A DNA stretch of 64,000 nt from Cycas panzhihuaensis (Eukaryota; Cycadophyta), in NCBI GenBank assembly GCA_023213395.1, contig CM041465.1, positions 48,057,741 to 48,121,740 on the forward strand. The letters are read 5' to 3'. The position numbers and the translations under genes were made by a program. This document shows positions 33,833-46,429 of the stretch, in pieces (position 1 is the first letter of the stretch; each line of letters opens with the position of its first letter). The notes beneath the pieces were generated by a model. That model saw nothing but the letters and a program-made list of their open reading frames with translations. It searched no databases and was not told where the DNA came from.

Positions 33833-34991
33833 TGAAAGAGGCTAAAGATGCTCTTGAGTAAATCAAAGAGTGCATTGCATAGGCCCTTATTTTGGCTAGC
33901 CAAGGCTGTATAAAGGACTTTATTATTTATTCATATGCCTCTAAAGGAGCTTATGCATCCATATTAATATAGGTCAACAACAATAAAAAGGAGAAACCAA
34001 TTGCCTTTCTTGGTAAGGTATTCAAGGATTATTGATTATGTCATTCTATGGTTGAGAAGTAAACCTTTGCCTTACTAAAGGAAATTAAAGATTTCAAGCC
34101 CTACATTTTCCAAAACCACACTATTATATATGTGCCCTTGGCTTGAATGAAAGTAATATTAAACTAGATGGATCCGTCAAAAAAATGGAGCAAGTGGTTA
34201 TTTAAAATCAAGGAGTTTAATTAGGACATTAAACCCTTTTGAATAGTAAAAGGATATGGACTTTGTATGATAATCATTGAAGACTACTTGAGAACTATCA
34301 TAAACACATGTAAACTAAGTAAAGAGAAAAATCATCTTGAGAATATGGCAAGCATAAAAGTATATAAGGCTAATAGTGATTCCTTTTATCCTATTCTATA
34401 AGATATCATGTTTTACTTGATGCATGGAGTATGCCCAGAAGATTTAGATAAAAGGCCTAAAAGGACTCTTAAATTAAGGGCTAGGCCATATGTTATCACT
34501 CAAGGTCAATTATACCAAAGGATTTTAAATAGAATTTTATTTAGATGCCTTCACAAGTATAAGGCCTCAAAAACCTTGAAGGAGTTTCACTTAGGATTTT
34601 GTGGTGGTCATTTTATGACTAAGACTATGAATATAAAGTTCTCAAGGATAATTTCCTTTAGCTAACATTATTTTACAATGATTTTAAGCTTGCCAAAAAC
34701 TACATTCCTTATCAAAAGTTTGTAGGAAAGTAGAAATTAGGAACCATACCTCTTAAACCTATTTTTGCTAATTAATCCTTTAAAAAATGGGGTTTGGATT
34801 TTTCAACTTAATTAATCCCCTATTAAGCAAGGGACATTCTTATATTATGACAACAATTAATTAGTTCATAAGATGGGTTGACGCCATTCTACCTAATAAA
34901 ACAGGTTTATAAGTTATTAAATTCCTAAAATAAGTCTTAATTCTTAGATTCAGAGTCTTAAGTTGATTTTTGTTAATAGACCCTACTTTAC
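33833..34991 (+). pseudogene. Outer Tat-type gypsy element: RNase H and N-terminal integrase
   Basis: Plus strand. The first RNase H follows RT in order: AKDAL, APILASQ-type text with ALILASQGCIKDFIIYSYAS near 33880-33940, then KPIAFLGKVF and an FALLKEIKDFKPY segment near 34070. Integrase begins about 34408: RPYVITQGQLYQR, LFRCLHKYKA and HLGFCGGHF, a zinc-binding HHCC module, then KWGLDFS near 34785 with the first catalytic Asp. Many stops. It is interrupted by C2 at 34991. Confidence 0.8.
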
Positions 34992-35651
34992 TATTGAAAA
35001 AATTAGGTCTTAATAACTAAAAAGCTACCACCAAGATCTAAACTATTTTGCAACTAGTTATATGAATTGAAACTAAAATTTAATATGCAAGTTCTTAAAC
35101 TAGAGATAATATAATAAATAAATAAAAAAGCTAAAGCATCATATATACACCATATATAATCTAGTAAAACCTTAATAGTGTGCTAGGGAAACATCCACAC
35201 AAGAAAGATATTGATCTTTATTATCCAAGAATGTAGAAATATACATAATCTGTAGTAGAATACTAACAACAACAACAACTACTCATCTTTACTTAATATA
35301 GTATATCCAATACATTAAATACCATTAACATAATAGAAAAACACCCTAAATCGAGTTATATGAAAGAGTTGTATAAGGGATAAGTCTCAACCATGAAATC
35401 TGGGGTATTTTGAATGAATGACCCTGATTCTCTTTACAATTTAATATGTTTTAAAATGCTAGCTTTTAAGGTTAGTGGCTATCATCCCTGAACCCTCTCT
35501 TTATAGGGGGGATTTTGACACCCCTGCACCCCTTGGCTAAGGGGGCCTCCCACCTCCCTTGGATCCCCATGTGAAAGTTTAGGGGGAAAACTTCACTGCC
35601 AACCTATCAAAATATTTTGTCTCCAAAACATTATTGTCACATTATCTAACA
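34992..35651 (-). repeat. C2 left LTR (3' LTR)
   Basis: Starts TATTGA (TG decayed) and ends TCTAACA. It pairs with 39676-40363 over its full length. The G-rich stretch of the right copy is represented here only by a short G-run near 35503. Confidence 0.86.
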
Positions 35652-37480
35652 ATCTCCACCTTGACAATAATTTAACCGATACCTTTCCTAGACTATTCAT
35701 CATCTTTTTTGCAAACCAAGAGAAGTTAAGCACCATTTAAACTTCTCTAATAGTACTGGTTTTGTGAATATATTAGCATAATTCTACTTTATATTAATCT
35801 TATCAAGTGCTACTCCACCTGCTTCCATAATGTGTCTAATAGAATGGTACTTAAGAGCAATATACTTTGTCCTACTATAATAAGCTGGATTCTTTCCTAA
35901 GTAAATGGAACTTTGACTATCACAAAATATCTTTACCTTTTCCTATTTCCTTCTAAGCTTAACTAATAGATCCTACAACTAGATTACTTCCTTATAAGCA
36001 TATGTTGTAGCAACATATTCTATTTTTGTAGTCTATAATGCAATTACACTCTACAATTTTAACATCCAACTAATTGGACCATTTGCAAAAGTAAACGCAT
36101 AACTTGAAGTAAACATTCTCTTATCTAAATCTCCTATAAATTTTGAATCAACATATCTACAAACCTAATTACCCGTACCACTAAAGGTGATGTAATAGTC
36201 ACTTGTGCCCCTCAAATACTAAAGCACCCATTTTACTGCTACCCAATTTTCTATTCCTAGATTTACTATAAACCTACTAACTATACCAAATATATGTGAA
36301 ATTTCAGGTCTTGTACATACCATAGCATATATTAAACTTCATACGATACTGACATAAGGTACATGAGATATATAATACTTTTCTTCGTTACTACTAGCAC
36401 TCATACTTGAAGAAAGCTTGAAATGGGAAGCCAACGTGATACTAGTTGGTTCTACATTTGCTATACCAAATCTTATTAGCACCTTCTTCATATATTTCTA
36501 ATGTGATAACCATAACTTACTATTTTTCCTATCTCTATATATCTCCATGCCTAAGATTTATTTTATAGCTCCTAGATCTTTCATATTAAAAGTCCTAGCT
36601 AATTGAGTCTTTAACTTGTTGATTTCTACCATACTCTTGCTTGTAACCATCATGTCGTTAGCATACAATACCAAGATAATGACTAAGCTATTGCCCAAGA
36701 ATTTAAAGTAAACACAATGATCATACTTACTTATTTTAAAATTTTGGCTCTCTATAAAGGTATCAAACTTCCTATACCATTGCCCACGTAATTGATTCAG
36801 GCCATACAATGATTTCTTGAGCCTATAAATAAGTATTTTCTTTCCATCTTATACAAACCCTTTTAACTGATCCATATGGATCTTCTCATCTAAATCTCCA
36901 TGCAGAAAAGATATTTTTATATCTAACTGCTCTAACTCCAAATTAAGAGAATCTACTAATGCTAACAGAACCCAAATTAAAATAAGTTTAATAACTGGTG
37001 AAAAGATCTCATGAAAATCAATACCTACTTTTTATGCAAAGCCTTTAGCCACCAGTCTTGCCTTGTATTTATCAACCTTTCTATCAACATCTATTTTTAT
37101 CTCGAAAACCCACTTGTAACCAATAGTCTTCCTACCATGTGTAAGTTCTACCAACTTCCATGAATTATTTTTCTTTAAAGCATCTATCTCTTCTTACATA
37201 GCCCTCTTCCACTTCTCATTGTAGATATCATCTACTACTTCCTAATAGCATGTAGGCTTACCATCATTAGAAACCAAAGTAATAGAAATAGAAGGGCTAT
37301 ACTTGTTAGGTGGATGACTGACTTATATAGATCTTCTATTAGTTGGTGGAGGAGTGTCCATATACTCTTATAAATCTACTACAAATTCATCTTCAGAAAG
37401 CTCTTCCTACATTTTTGTTTCTAAAGATGGCTAAGTCTCAAGCTTGACCTATTGATATTTAGCTTTTTGCTCTTATTTTA
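35652..37480 (-). pseudogene. C2 reverse transcriptase and RNase H
   Basis: Minus strand. RT is clear at 36558-36809: MYGLNQLRGQWYRKFDTF, SKYDHCVYFK and VLYANDMMV. The catalytic YVDDM motif reads YANDM, with the first Asp changed to Asn. The upstream RT fingers lie at about 36840-37130 with stops. RNase H occupies about 35700-36100 and is badly decayed. It belongs to the same polyprotein as 37488-38470. Confidence 0.8.
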
Positions 37481-38470
37481 CTTTAACTTATACACTGTCT
37501 GATTTTAGAAATAGAGATTTATCAAATATAATATCTCTATTAATAATGATTTTATGGGTAGTAGGGTCACACAACCTGCATCCATTCATACCATCTCTAT
37601 CACCATAACCAATAAAGATACATCTCTTAGATTTTAGGTATAACTTTGAACGTTGACTTTTATTAGTCAAAGCACAAGCATCACAACAAAAAACTTTCAA
37701 ATTTGAATAGTCACATGGATTTCTAGTCTATACCTCTTTAAGAATCTTGTAGTCTATTGCAAGTGATAGTGACCTATTTACTAAATAACAAGTTGTCTGA
37801 AGAGGTTCTACCCATAAGCCCTACTCCACTCTTATATTACTTAGCATGCTTTTCACTTTTTGTAAGAGTGTCCTATTCATGCACTCAACTATATCATTCT
37901 ATTATAGAGTATAGCTAGTGGCCTTATGCCTTCCGATCCTAACTTCTCTATAATAGTTATCAAACTCTAAAGAGTTGAACTCACCTCCATTATCAATTAT
38001 TAAATATTTGATTGACCTAGTCAACTAGAGACTTGAACTACTTAAACACACTAAAAACTTTAGAATTAAAAAAAAAAAAAATAGACCCATACCTTTCTAG
38101 AGTAATCATCTATAAATATGATAAAGTATAATGATCCTCTATAAGATATTATAGGCATTGGTCTCCACACAAATGGATGTACATAATCCAAAACACCTTT
38201 ACGAGTGTAACTCTTTAGTTTAAACCTGAGTCTACACAACTTTCTAGAAATATAATGTTTATAAAAAGTTAAATCTAAAATTTATAAGTTAGGAAGCAAC
38301 TTATGGTTTATTAACACCTTAAGTCCTCTCTCACTCATGTGCCTAAGTCTCTGATGCCATAACTGACCCAGATCTTCTATAGTCTTTGATGTTGTATTTG
38401 CATGGATGACATATGTACTTCCTACTAAAATATAAAGGTTTCCTTTCTTTAAGGATTTCATAATAACCAA
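37481..38470 (-). pseudogene. C2 integrase
   Basis: The minus-strand C-terminal integrase block is open at 37488-37700 (KSKRCIFIGYGDRDG, then IIINRDIIFD). The catalytic core at about 37860-38230 carries stops, and an A14 run interrupts it near 38060-38080. The zinc-binding module at 38282-38470 reads LGQLWHQRLRHMSERGLKVL, matching the WHxRLGHxS signature that opens copia integrase. Confidence 0.8.
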
Positions 38471-38800
38471 GGCACCACCTTCAAGACTCCTTCATGACCT
38501 ATGTACTTATAACCACTAGAATTTAGTTTACATAAAGAAATCAGATTCCCTTTTAGATTAGGTACATATATGACTTTAGTTATTATTCTTACTACACCAT
38601 CAAACATTTTAATTCTCATGTTGCTAATACCCATTATTTTATAAGAAACTTCATTTCCCATAAGCATATCACCACCGTCAAGAGGTTGGTATGATGAAAA
38701 CTAACTCTTATGTGGACACGTGCTCTGAAGCACTTGAATCTAATAACCAATCATGATGATAATTAGAAATATTACAAGAAACCAAGACATCATCATCTAT
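38458..38800 (-). pseudogene. C2 protease
   Basis: Minus strand. The active site near 38715-38760 reads WLLDSSASEH (usual WILDSGASxH; Gly changed to Ser). It is followed by the VSYKIMGISNMRIKMFDG segment and LKGNLISLCKL (38458-38667), standard for Tork/SIRE-like copia proteases and the linker to integrase. Confidence 0.78.
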
Positions 38801-39660
38801 ACCTTGATTTGACTTCTCTTAATTGGCCTCATTGGCAAGATCTTCTCTTTTTTGGAACTCTTTCTTTTTGTATCAATCCTTCTTGAGGTGACCTATCTTA
38901 TTATAGTGACAACATCTAAGCTTACTCTTCTTGCCTTTTGACTTCGACCTCGATGTGTCCCTAGAGTTTTGTCCTCTTTCAATTATACTACCCCTTGTTG
39001 TCATAGCTTATGATGTGGAGGTTTCAAGGTTAGACTTCCTCCTCACCTCTTATGTCAGCAAAGCACTCACAACAGAATCATAGTCTAATTGATTTGTAGT
39101 ACTAAAAATAATTTAGATGATAATATTATCCCAAGATTTTGGTAATGAATATAATAAGGTAATAACCTTATTATCATTCTCAATTGTGACATTGATACTA
39201 GTCAACTGATAAATAAGAGTATTGAAAATATTTAAATGATGAGGAATTTTTATACCTTCATTCATAATGAGTACAACTACCTCTTCAAGTAGATTTGATT
39301 TATCATTGATTTAGTCATGTACAAGCCTTCTAATCAGGTTTATAATCCTACTACTGTCTTCTCCCCTATGATGTTAAATAGAACTTCATCCACGAAGTAT
39401 AATCACATTGTGCTAAGAGCCCTTTTATCTAGATCATCCCATTTGTCATCATCCATTCTTATAGGTTTCTTCAATTTACCTCCCAGAGTTCTGTACAATC
39501 CTTATTGTACTAGAATGCCATATACTTTTAGCTTTCACAACTTGAAGTTGTTCTTGCTATTGAATTTTTCCATATTGAACTTTGCATTTATTAGTTTTTC
39601 TATTTGATATAGAAAAATTCAACACCAAATCCTTCACAAACTCACTACAAAAATAAAAGT
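38801..39660 (-). pseudogene. C2 gag
   Basis: Minus strand. The zinc knuckle near 38875-38935 reads CCHYNKIGHLKKDWY (CX2CX4HX4C with two Cys changed to Tyr or Trp). Upstream, the 39060-39640 region carries a UBN2-type gag in broken frames. The start codon cannot be set. Confidence 0.68.
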
Positions 39661-39674
39661 GGTTATAATACCCC
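39661..39674 (-). other. C2 primer-binding site (decayed)
   Basis: The minus strand GGGGTATTATAACC resembles TGGTATTAGAGC-type sites and adjoins the 5' LTR with a one-base gap. Confidence 0.6.
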
Positions 39675-39675
39675 T

Positions 39676-40363
39676 TGTTGAGAAAATTAGGTTCCAATAA
39701 CCAAAAAATTGCCACTAAGATCTAATATATTTTATGACTAGTTACAAGAATTGAAACTGAAATTTAATCTGTAAGTTCTTAAACTAGAGATAATATAATA
39801 AATAAATTAGAAAGCCAAAGCATCATATATACACCAAATATAATATGGTAAAACCCTAGTAGTATGCTAGGGAAACATCCACACAGGAAAGGTATTGATA
39901 TTTATTATCCAAGAATGGAGAAATGTATATAATCTATAATATAATGCTCACAACAATAATAACCACCCACCTCTACTCAATATTATACATCTAATATATT
40001 AAATACCATCAACACAATGGAAAAAACACCCTAAATTAGGCTAAATGAGAGTCATATATGGCACAAATCTTAACCATTAAATCTGGGATATTTTAAATGA
40101 ACGACCCTAATTCTCTTTACAATTTAGTATGTTTTAGAATGCTAACTTTTTGGGTTGGAGGCTACTTCCTCCAAACCCCATTTTTGTGGGGGGGGGGAGG
40201 GGGGTGGGGGGTGTGGGAAGGGGTTTCTGATCCCTCCTACACCCCCTAGCTAAGGGGGCTCCCACCCCCTTTGGATCCCCTCACAAAAGGTTAGGGGGGA
40301 ATCTGTGCTGCCAACCTGTCAAAATTTTTTACCTCTAAAATATTGTTGTCATATTATCTAATA
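39676..40363 (-). repeat. C2 right LTR (5' LTR)
   Basis: Starts TGTTGAG and ends CTAATA. It contains a long G-rich run (40188-40223) not seen at that length in the left LTR, which explains most of the size difference between the copies. Confidence 0.86.
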
Positions 40364-41003
40364 TTACATCATAAAAAATATAATATTTTGTAGGAAAGTA
40401 TGGAATAATTTTGAATACCTCCAACTATTATCCCTAAGGTAATGAATTAGTAGAATCTTCTAATAAGAACCTTACTAAGATAGTTAAGAGGTCGGTCTCT
40501 TAAAATTGAAAGGATTGGGATGCTTAGCTATATTAGGCTTTATGGGTTGATAAAACTATGAGAAAGGATTTGATTAAATACTCCTCCTACTTGTTGGTAT
40601 ATGGCAAAGATGCTAACATGCCTCTTGATTTATCTTTAAAGTCTTTATATCTTATGGAATGTGAAGAAAGAAGACTCTCCTTCAACCATGGGATGACAAA
40701 ACCTATTGGCTTTGAATGAGAAACAAAAATGTGCTAGTGACCATATTGAGGCTTATTAGGAGAAGATTAAAAAAGCTTTTTGATAGGAGGTCTAATGTTT
40801 TTTAACTAGGTGATAGAATTCCAATGTGGGATAAAGTGTATGAGAAACCTAGTACACATCATAAGCTTGATTCATTATGGTTGGGAACTTATATAGTTCA
40901 TGAAACTATTGGTGATAGTGCTTTTAGGTTTAATAACCTCTTAGATGAATTGCCAACTATTCAAGTTAATATGAAGTTTCTTAAATATTATTATAAAGAT
41001 TGA
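40364..41003 (+). pseudogene. Outer Tat-type gypsy element: C-terminal integrase
   Basis: Plus strand. It resumes with YYPQGNELVESSNKNLTKI (about 40420-40480), holding the third catalytic residue Glu, then LLVYGKDANMPLDL near 40590 and a C-terminal domain with DRIPMWDKVYEKP, LDSLWLGTYIV and NMKFLKYYYKD ending at stop TGA 41001-41003. This tail pattern is typical of Athila/Tat integrases and gives the natural end of pol. Confidence 0.82.
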
Positions 41004-43562
41004 TTCCAATGAAGAAACATATACATATGCAAATATTCAGATAGGAGATAAGTGCATTTTTTTCACTTGCATAGGGTGACAAGAAGTAAGGAGGCTAATT
41101 ATTACTTATATAAGTGTACCATCTTGGAATATTTTCTCTTTTGAGATCAATACAAATTTTAGGGGTTTGATTTTCACTGAGCGACAATCTTCATAGCCTA
41201 AAAGATGATCCAAGTGAGAACATTGATAGATGTAGTTTTTTTTGGTTGAAAAGATTAGTTTTAATATTTCTCATTCTGAATAGCAGTGTAAGATTATAAT
41301 ACTATAGATAAAAGCTTGAAGATTGAAGTAAATATTTAGTATATGTAGGCTTATAACTAATTAGGATTAACAAATTAGTATAGTTAGTAGTATCATAATC
41401 ATTGAAGTTGTTAAAGAAGAGAGTTTAATTTATACTTCAAAAATTTCATAAAGATTCTCCTCACATCCCATAAAGAGAAAATAAGAGAGTAATATGGGGT
41501 GTCTCTTATGACCCAGGTGTAGGCAATCCTTACATCTTACAACCCATGCATCTCATAATTGCACACCCTACATATAGTACTCACATCATGAGCTTGTAAA
41601 ATATGAGTGTGGGAGTGGACCAACCATAATAAAGATAAATTTCAAAGTAAATTTTTATTAAAATTTCCCACTCAACTCATTAAGTGTCTAATAAATATTC
41701 TAGTGTATCTTTTAATGTGTGAATTTAATTTGCACATCTCCCTCTTTCTTGCTAAATATTTGAGTTGGTTTGTCTATTATACCATGGTTGCTCACATTAA
41801 ACCTTCAAAATTTCTTAAGTTCCTAAAGTAAGGGGTTACTATTTGCACTTAAGCATTTTTAATGAGATGACTTAGAGAACTTAGTATTTTGCAAGAAAGT
41901 CATGGTATCCACTAATTAAAAGATTAAGAATCATCTATTCCAAATCATTGATCATGTATAAGATTGCTTAAAATTGGATTTGTCTTTTATATGTGATGAA
42001 TATTATTTAACTGTGAGGAGACTAAAGAGTTTTAGCTTATCGCCAATAAGCTACATAGTTGAAACAATTCTTGTTGATTATATCATCAAGGTGTATACTA
42101 CTCCATTTGATAAGGATAATAGGGAGATCCCTGATCAGAGAAGCAAATCCTTTTTCTTTCTAACATCATAACATTTTCAAAGGATTTTGGTATTTCTAGA
42201 GCTTACTAAGATACTATCTCCAAATGAAATCAACTCTCTAAATAAGAGGGTTATTTAGTATCATGTATATCTTTATGAGGTAAAAATGAAACTTGAAAGA
42301 AAAGAAAATAGAAGTAAAATTTTACCATCAGAGAGTAAAAAGAAAGGGAGACAACTAATAAGGGACATAGTATTAGCCCCACCATATTTGAGAGACTTGT
42401 TAAGTATCAAGAACTACAAGGTGAAGACAAAGGAAAGTAGAGTAAGAAGTCAAAGTTAAGGGAAAGCTCTACTTACTTTGGATGATCTCAACAAAGAATT
42501 AGATAAGCCAACATTGTTTTCCCATCCCTTAAATGTAAGGAAATTCTAAAGAATATGTGATGAATAAACAAAATCAATCACAAGTAATGGCCAACCCTTT
42601 TAGAGATTTCCATCATAGTGTATAGAAAAGATACAGGCTTACTTGGATCTAGTTAAAGCTTACATATTATTGATCAAGACCAAGTCACTACAACATTTTA
42701 AACATGATATGAAGAAAGAAAAATAGGTGCCAAAGATGATATTTAGGTAGCTAAGTAAGTTCCTAATAACACAATGTAACTACTGACCCTTTGATTGCAA
42801 TAAAATAAGGGGTACTTGTTTATTTGGAGAGAGTGGATCTTTGAGGATTTTTTCCTTTTCTTTCCTCCTTCCTAAGAAGGATTATTGTAAGTGAGGATTT
42901 GAAATATATAGTCATTTAATTTGTAAGTTTTGGGATTTTAGTTGCTTGGTATATTTTTAGCTCTAAGGCTTCAAGGCTTATAATTTTTGTTCACAAGTTT
43001 TGGAAGTGTAATTGAGGGAGTTCTAGTTACATCTACTCCTCTCAATTTGTATATTGCATGCTATTAATGAATTAGAATTCTATATAACTAGTCATATCTA
43101 TTATTTGGATGAATTTTTATGATCATGCAATGGCAGTATAGTATTTCTTTTTTCTCATATACTTTAAACTTTATTTTAGTTTGATTTCTCTTTACTTAAG
43201 TTTCTTCCTTTATTGTTTAAAGACTATATCAAACATTTAACATGGTTTAGTCTTTTCTTTTTACTTTTGAATAACTTTTATATATAATATACATTGCATA
43301 CTATGGTTTCCCTAGAGATACTTTCATTTTTAGTTATCTTGATTTTTTTTGTGATAACATACAAGAATGCTTTGTAGATGAGTTTATTTAGCTTTTAAGA
43401 AATCTTTTGCTAGAAGACAAAAAAATATAGATAGTGACTTTAGTATAGTAGTTAGTTGTTAGTCTTTGGAGGTGGTCCTAAATAGTGGTTTCTCAATAGG
43501 AGGGAGCCTTATTATGTGTTTTGGGCACTTTGTTTAGCACATGGGAGGTTCTATCCATTCAT
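41004..43562 (+). other. Unassigned DNA 3' of the outer gypsy pol, possibly its 3' LTR
   Basis: No gene is supported. A purine-rich stretch followed by TGTCTCTTATGACC near 41500 could be a polypurine tract and LTR start. A purine-rich stretch at 42280-42480 and an open frame at 41974-42171 (65 codons) show no known motif. The partner LTR would lie left of this window, so the LTR call cannot be tested here. Confidence 0.3.
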
Positions 43563-44198
43563 TGTGTGTCTTGAATCCCTACCTTAACCTTCTCAAATGC
43601 ATCATACAAGAGTTACAAGCAAGGAAAAGAGACACAATATTGGAGCATAAAGAACCAAACTTCCATTATCAAAAGGGCCCTACATCTGGTCCTCTCACAA
43701 CCATATGTAGGCCTGAATAATATACAAAAGGTTACAGTTGGATGGCACTCACAGGAGTATACAACAATACAATACAATACGACCTCTTCCTTTTACCGTA
43801 ACTTATTTATATTTCCCATCTACAGTTGCAACTACTTTATATAACAATATTTCTTTATATTATTTTATTTTATACATGACTAATGCTACCCTAATTTTCA
43901 TAGATTGTTGCCCTAATTATACTAGACACTGCCCAAGTTGCACTTATCAGAAATTTAGTTGTACTTGCCAGTAATATGGTTGTACCTACCTACTACTTGG
44001 TTGCACCTACTAGTAACCTAGTTGCACTTGCCAACTACCTAGTTATACTTATCAGTAGCTTGGTTGCACTTGCCAGCTACTTAGCTTTACCTACTAATAA
44101 CCTAGTTGTACCTATTAGCTGCTTGGTTGTACCTATTTAAACCCTACTTACATATGTTGTTTTCCTCAAAGTAATAGTTGCGTCTTTGGCCACACACA
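43563..44198 (-). repeat. G2 left LTR (3' LTR)
   Basis: Starts TGTGTGTCTTG and ends CACACA. It pairs with 52460-53053. Sequence before the tandem array is 374 bp and after it 52 bp, the same lengths as in the right LTR. Confidence 0.93.
43937..44146. repeat. 21-bp tandem array in G2 left LTR (10 units)
   Basis: Ten units of exactly 21 bp, each beginning GTTG or a variant and following roughly GTTGCACCTRCCAGYARCCTG. Units differ at several positions, so the array is old. No spacer separates units. Confidence 0.92.
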
Positions 44199-44210
44199 TC
44201 TCTCTTATGG
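44199..44210 (-). other. G2 polypurine tract
   Basis: The minus strand CATAAGAGAGA leads into the 3' LTR start TGTGTG. Confidence 0.6.
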
Positions 44211-44449
44211 CTACTTTAAATGAATAATATACTCATTTAAATTTATTTATTTTTTTTCTCTTCCTTCTTATTCTCCCTTTAAAAATATCTCACTTCCCTT
44301 TATTTCTTAATTAGGCCTCCTAGATTCTTGCTCTTTCTCTATGGGTATACTCTATATCAGGTATGATAATTTGTGGAGGCAACCTCAAACCATTTTATTT
44401 TATGTACTCACCTAATAATGCTACATCCCACATTATGTCTAATTATGGA

Positions 44450-46120
44450 AGTGTAGGTAATTCTCCTGAATACAATTGTTCTATTTCTTGGGTCAGTTCT
44501 TTATTTAGTCTCTGTGTGAATTCCAACTTTGACTAGTATAAATTCATCTCCTTCCATAACTTCATATAACACTCTGATTCTTTGTAAGACTTCAGGATCC
44601 ATGCACCTGACCGATGATAAACATAATATATATCTTTTGGAATATATTGATTGGACCTTTCCTTGAATTGTTGTAGTTGAGAGATGACTTCATCAATGTC
44701 ATCAACCCAATCCAATATAAATTTCTTCAAGGATTCTAATTTTTCTTTGGTCACTTGATGAATTATCTTTAGTGATTCTTCATCCAATTTAGCTATGCTT
44801 TCTAACTTCATGACTAGCTATCTGGTTACTCAAGCCAGAAAAGATGTCTTCCAACTAGACACATTTTGTGGGTCGTATTTTATTGGATCTAATCCTTCTT
44901 TAAGTATTTCCTTGTTCATGTTATATTCCACCTCCAATGGCTAGTTTTCAATCTTCTCTATAACTTCTTATTTTCTTTTCTCTTGAGCTAGTCTTATCTT
45001 TTTCTACCTTTTGAACTCACTTTCTACATACTCCTACTATTTACTGCTTTCTTTGTCCTATTTCCTTTTCTATTTTTCTTTTTTTATATCCTTTTGGAGA
45101 GCTTCTTCCTTCTTACTATCTATTTCTCCTTAAGAGATCTTTACCTGCGAATTTTCTTTTCTATTCTCATCCTCTTCCTTAATTTCGATCACCAACATCC
45201 TCTGTTGATATTACTTTTACCCATTCTTGGATCATGTTCTAGATTTTTGTCCACTTCTCCTTACTAATACCACTACTAGTCTAATAGGCTAAGGGCACTT
45301 GTTTCTCTCCTAGTTCAGGTATTACTATCTATGGGTATTGAGCAATCAACAATCCTTACAGAATTATCACGTGATAGAAGGTAATGAACTTTACCGTCTC
45401 CTGCACCGTTTGCAGATTTTGCAATAATCATCTTGCTATAAAGTTTGCTTAGTTGTAATGCTTCTGTTGTGCTATCTGATTCACTATCATTCTAAGATTC
45501 ATAGGTGCCAATAAATTCTTTTGGATTAGGATAACCTAGTAAAGATGAAATGTGCTAGAAATCTTTTTTTTAGTGACTGGATTCCTACGATCCAAATTCC
45601 TAAGGTGGAGGTGTCCTTCTCACTTGCTTCGATATGATTTGCTACTTCTTCCCTAGTTATTTGGTTATCTCTTATCACAAATTTATCATCCTTAGGAAGA
45701 CTAGTAAGTGATGCTATCGAGTCTTTAGAGATTTACAATATCTTCAACTGTGCTACTATGAATGGGGTTACCATACTCATAAACTTTGCCATGCATGGGA
45801 AGGTTCTGACCAATATATTCTTATAGAGTCCTATGTCTATCATTAATTATTTTCTCATGTCTTCATCTCCCATGACCTACCATTCTGTGTGAATTTAAGG
45901 ATCATCATTTTCCCTAAACAAAAATATCTTTGTCATCCTTATGCGTCACTTGGCTTGCCGCTCGTAGTCTTGTGATACTCTATTTGATTTGACATCTCAA
46001 TACTCATTCTTAAATGTTCCTTCGTTGTGCTGTATCCCTCCTACTAGATAGTGACATTTGATTTGAATTGATAAGTCTCATCATTCCTCATAGTGGTCAT
46101 ACTAAGTACACACCATACAG
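44450..46120 (-). pseudogene. G2 extra 3' gene of unknown function
   Basis: Sense (minus) coding downstream of integrase, in the place where some plant gypsy elements carry an env-like gene. Readable stretches include TFPCMAKFMSMVTPFIVAQL and KDDKFVIRDNQITREEVANH (45650-45900), LQTVQETVKFITFYHV (45370-45430), EKWTKI and NMIQEWVKVIS (about 45200-45260), a Lys/Glu-rich coiled-coil-like part (44950-45130), and an open 92-codon end (44533-44811) with LDEESLKIIHQVTKEKLES and FILDWVDDIDEV. Most stops fall where Gln or Trp is likely. No signal peptide, membrane segment or known domain is evident. I do not recognise it. Confidence 0.6.
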
Positions 46121-46409
46121 TTGGTTATTTCTTTACTGATCATATACACATTTCTCGACATCATTTGACAACCGTCACATTGGTAGTCATACCATGCCAT
46201 TGGTAATTAGTTTTGGTTGCTATATGTCTTTCTATCATGATCTCACTATAAATTTAAATAAGGTGGTTATACTGTGCCATTAGTTGTTTCCTTATTTACT
46301 TATTATTACTTTTAGTAACTGCAGTTATCACATCATTATCTTTAACCTTGTTGAATTCTCTAAATATCACCTTATGGTAGAGATCCTATCCCCCTAGTTC
46401 TTTATGCTC

Positions 46410-46426
46410 TTTTTTTTTTTTTTTTT
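46410..46426. repeat. Homopolymer T17
   Basis: Seventeen T in a row (A17 on the coding strand) just after the end of G2 integrase. It is a simple tract, not a retroposed polyA tail, because element sequence continues on both sides. Confidence 0.9.
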
Positions 46427-46429
46427 AAA

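Larger units (their letters stand above)
34992..40363 (-). mobile_element. C2: Ty1/copia element
   Basis: A 5.4 kb minus-strand copia element with LTRs of 660 and 688 bp, a decayed initiator-Met primer-binding site and a TCAAGGTGGAGAT-type polypurine tract. All domains can be traced in order (gag, protease, integrase, RT, RNase H), each with stops. Flanking bases TTTAC (34987-34991) and TTACA or ATTAC (from about 40363) suggest an imperfect target duplication. It inserted in the integrase of the outer Tat-type element. Confidence 0.87.

Noticed and set aside
41974-42171. 65-codon plus-strand frame 3' of the outer gypsy element
   Set aside because: No recognisable motif and length expected by chance in this composition.
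43937-44146. Regular 21-bp units considered as a CRISPR-like array
   Set aside because: Units are contiguous with no unique spacers, lie inside an LTR, and the genome is plant.
46410-46426. T17 as polyA tail of a retroposed gene or LINE
   Set aside because: G2 sequence continues on both sides and no target duplication or gene body is associated.
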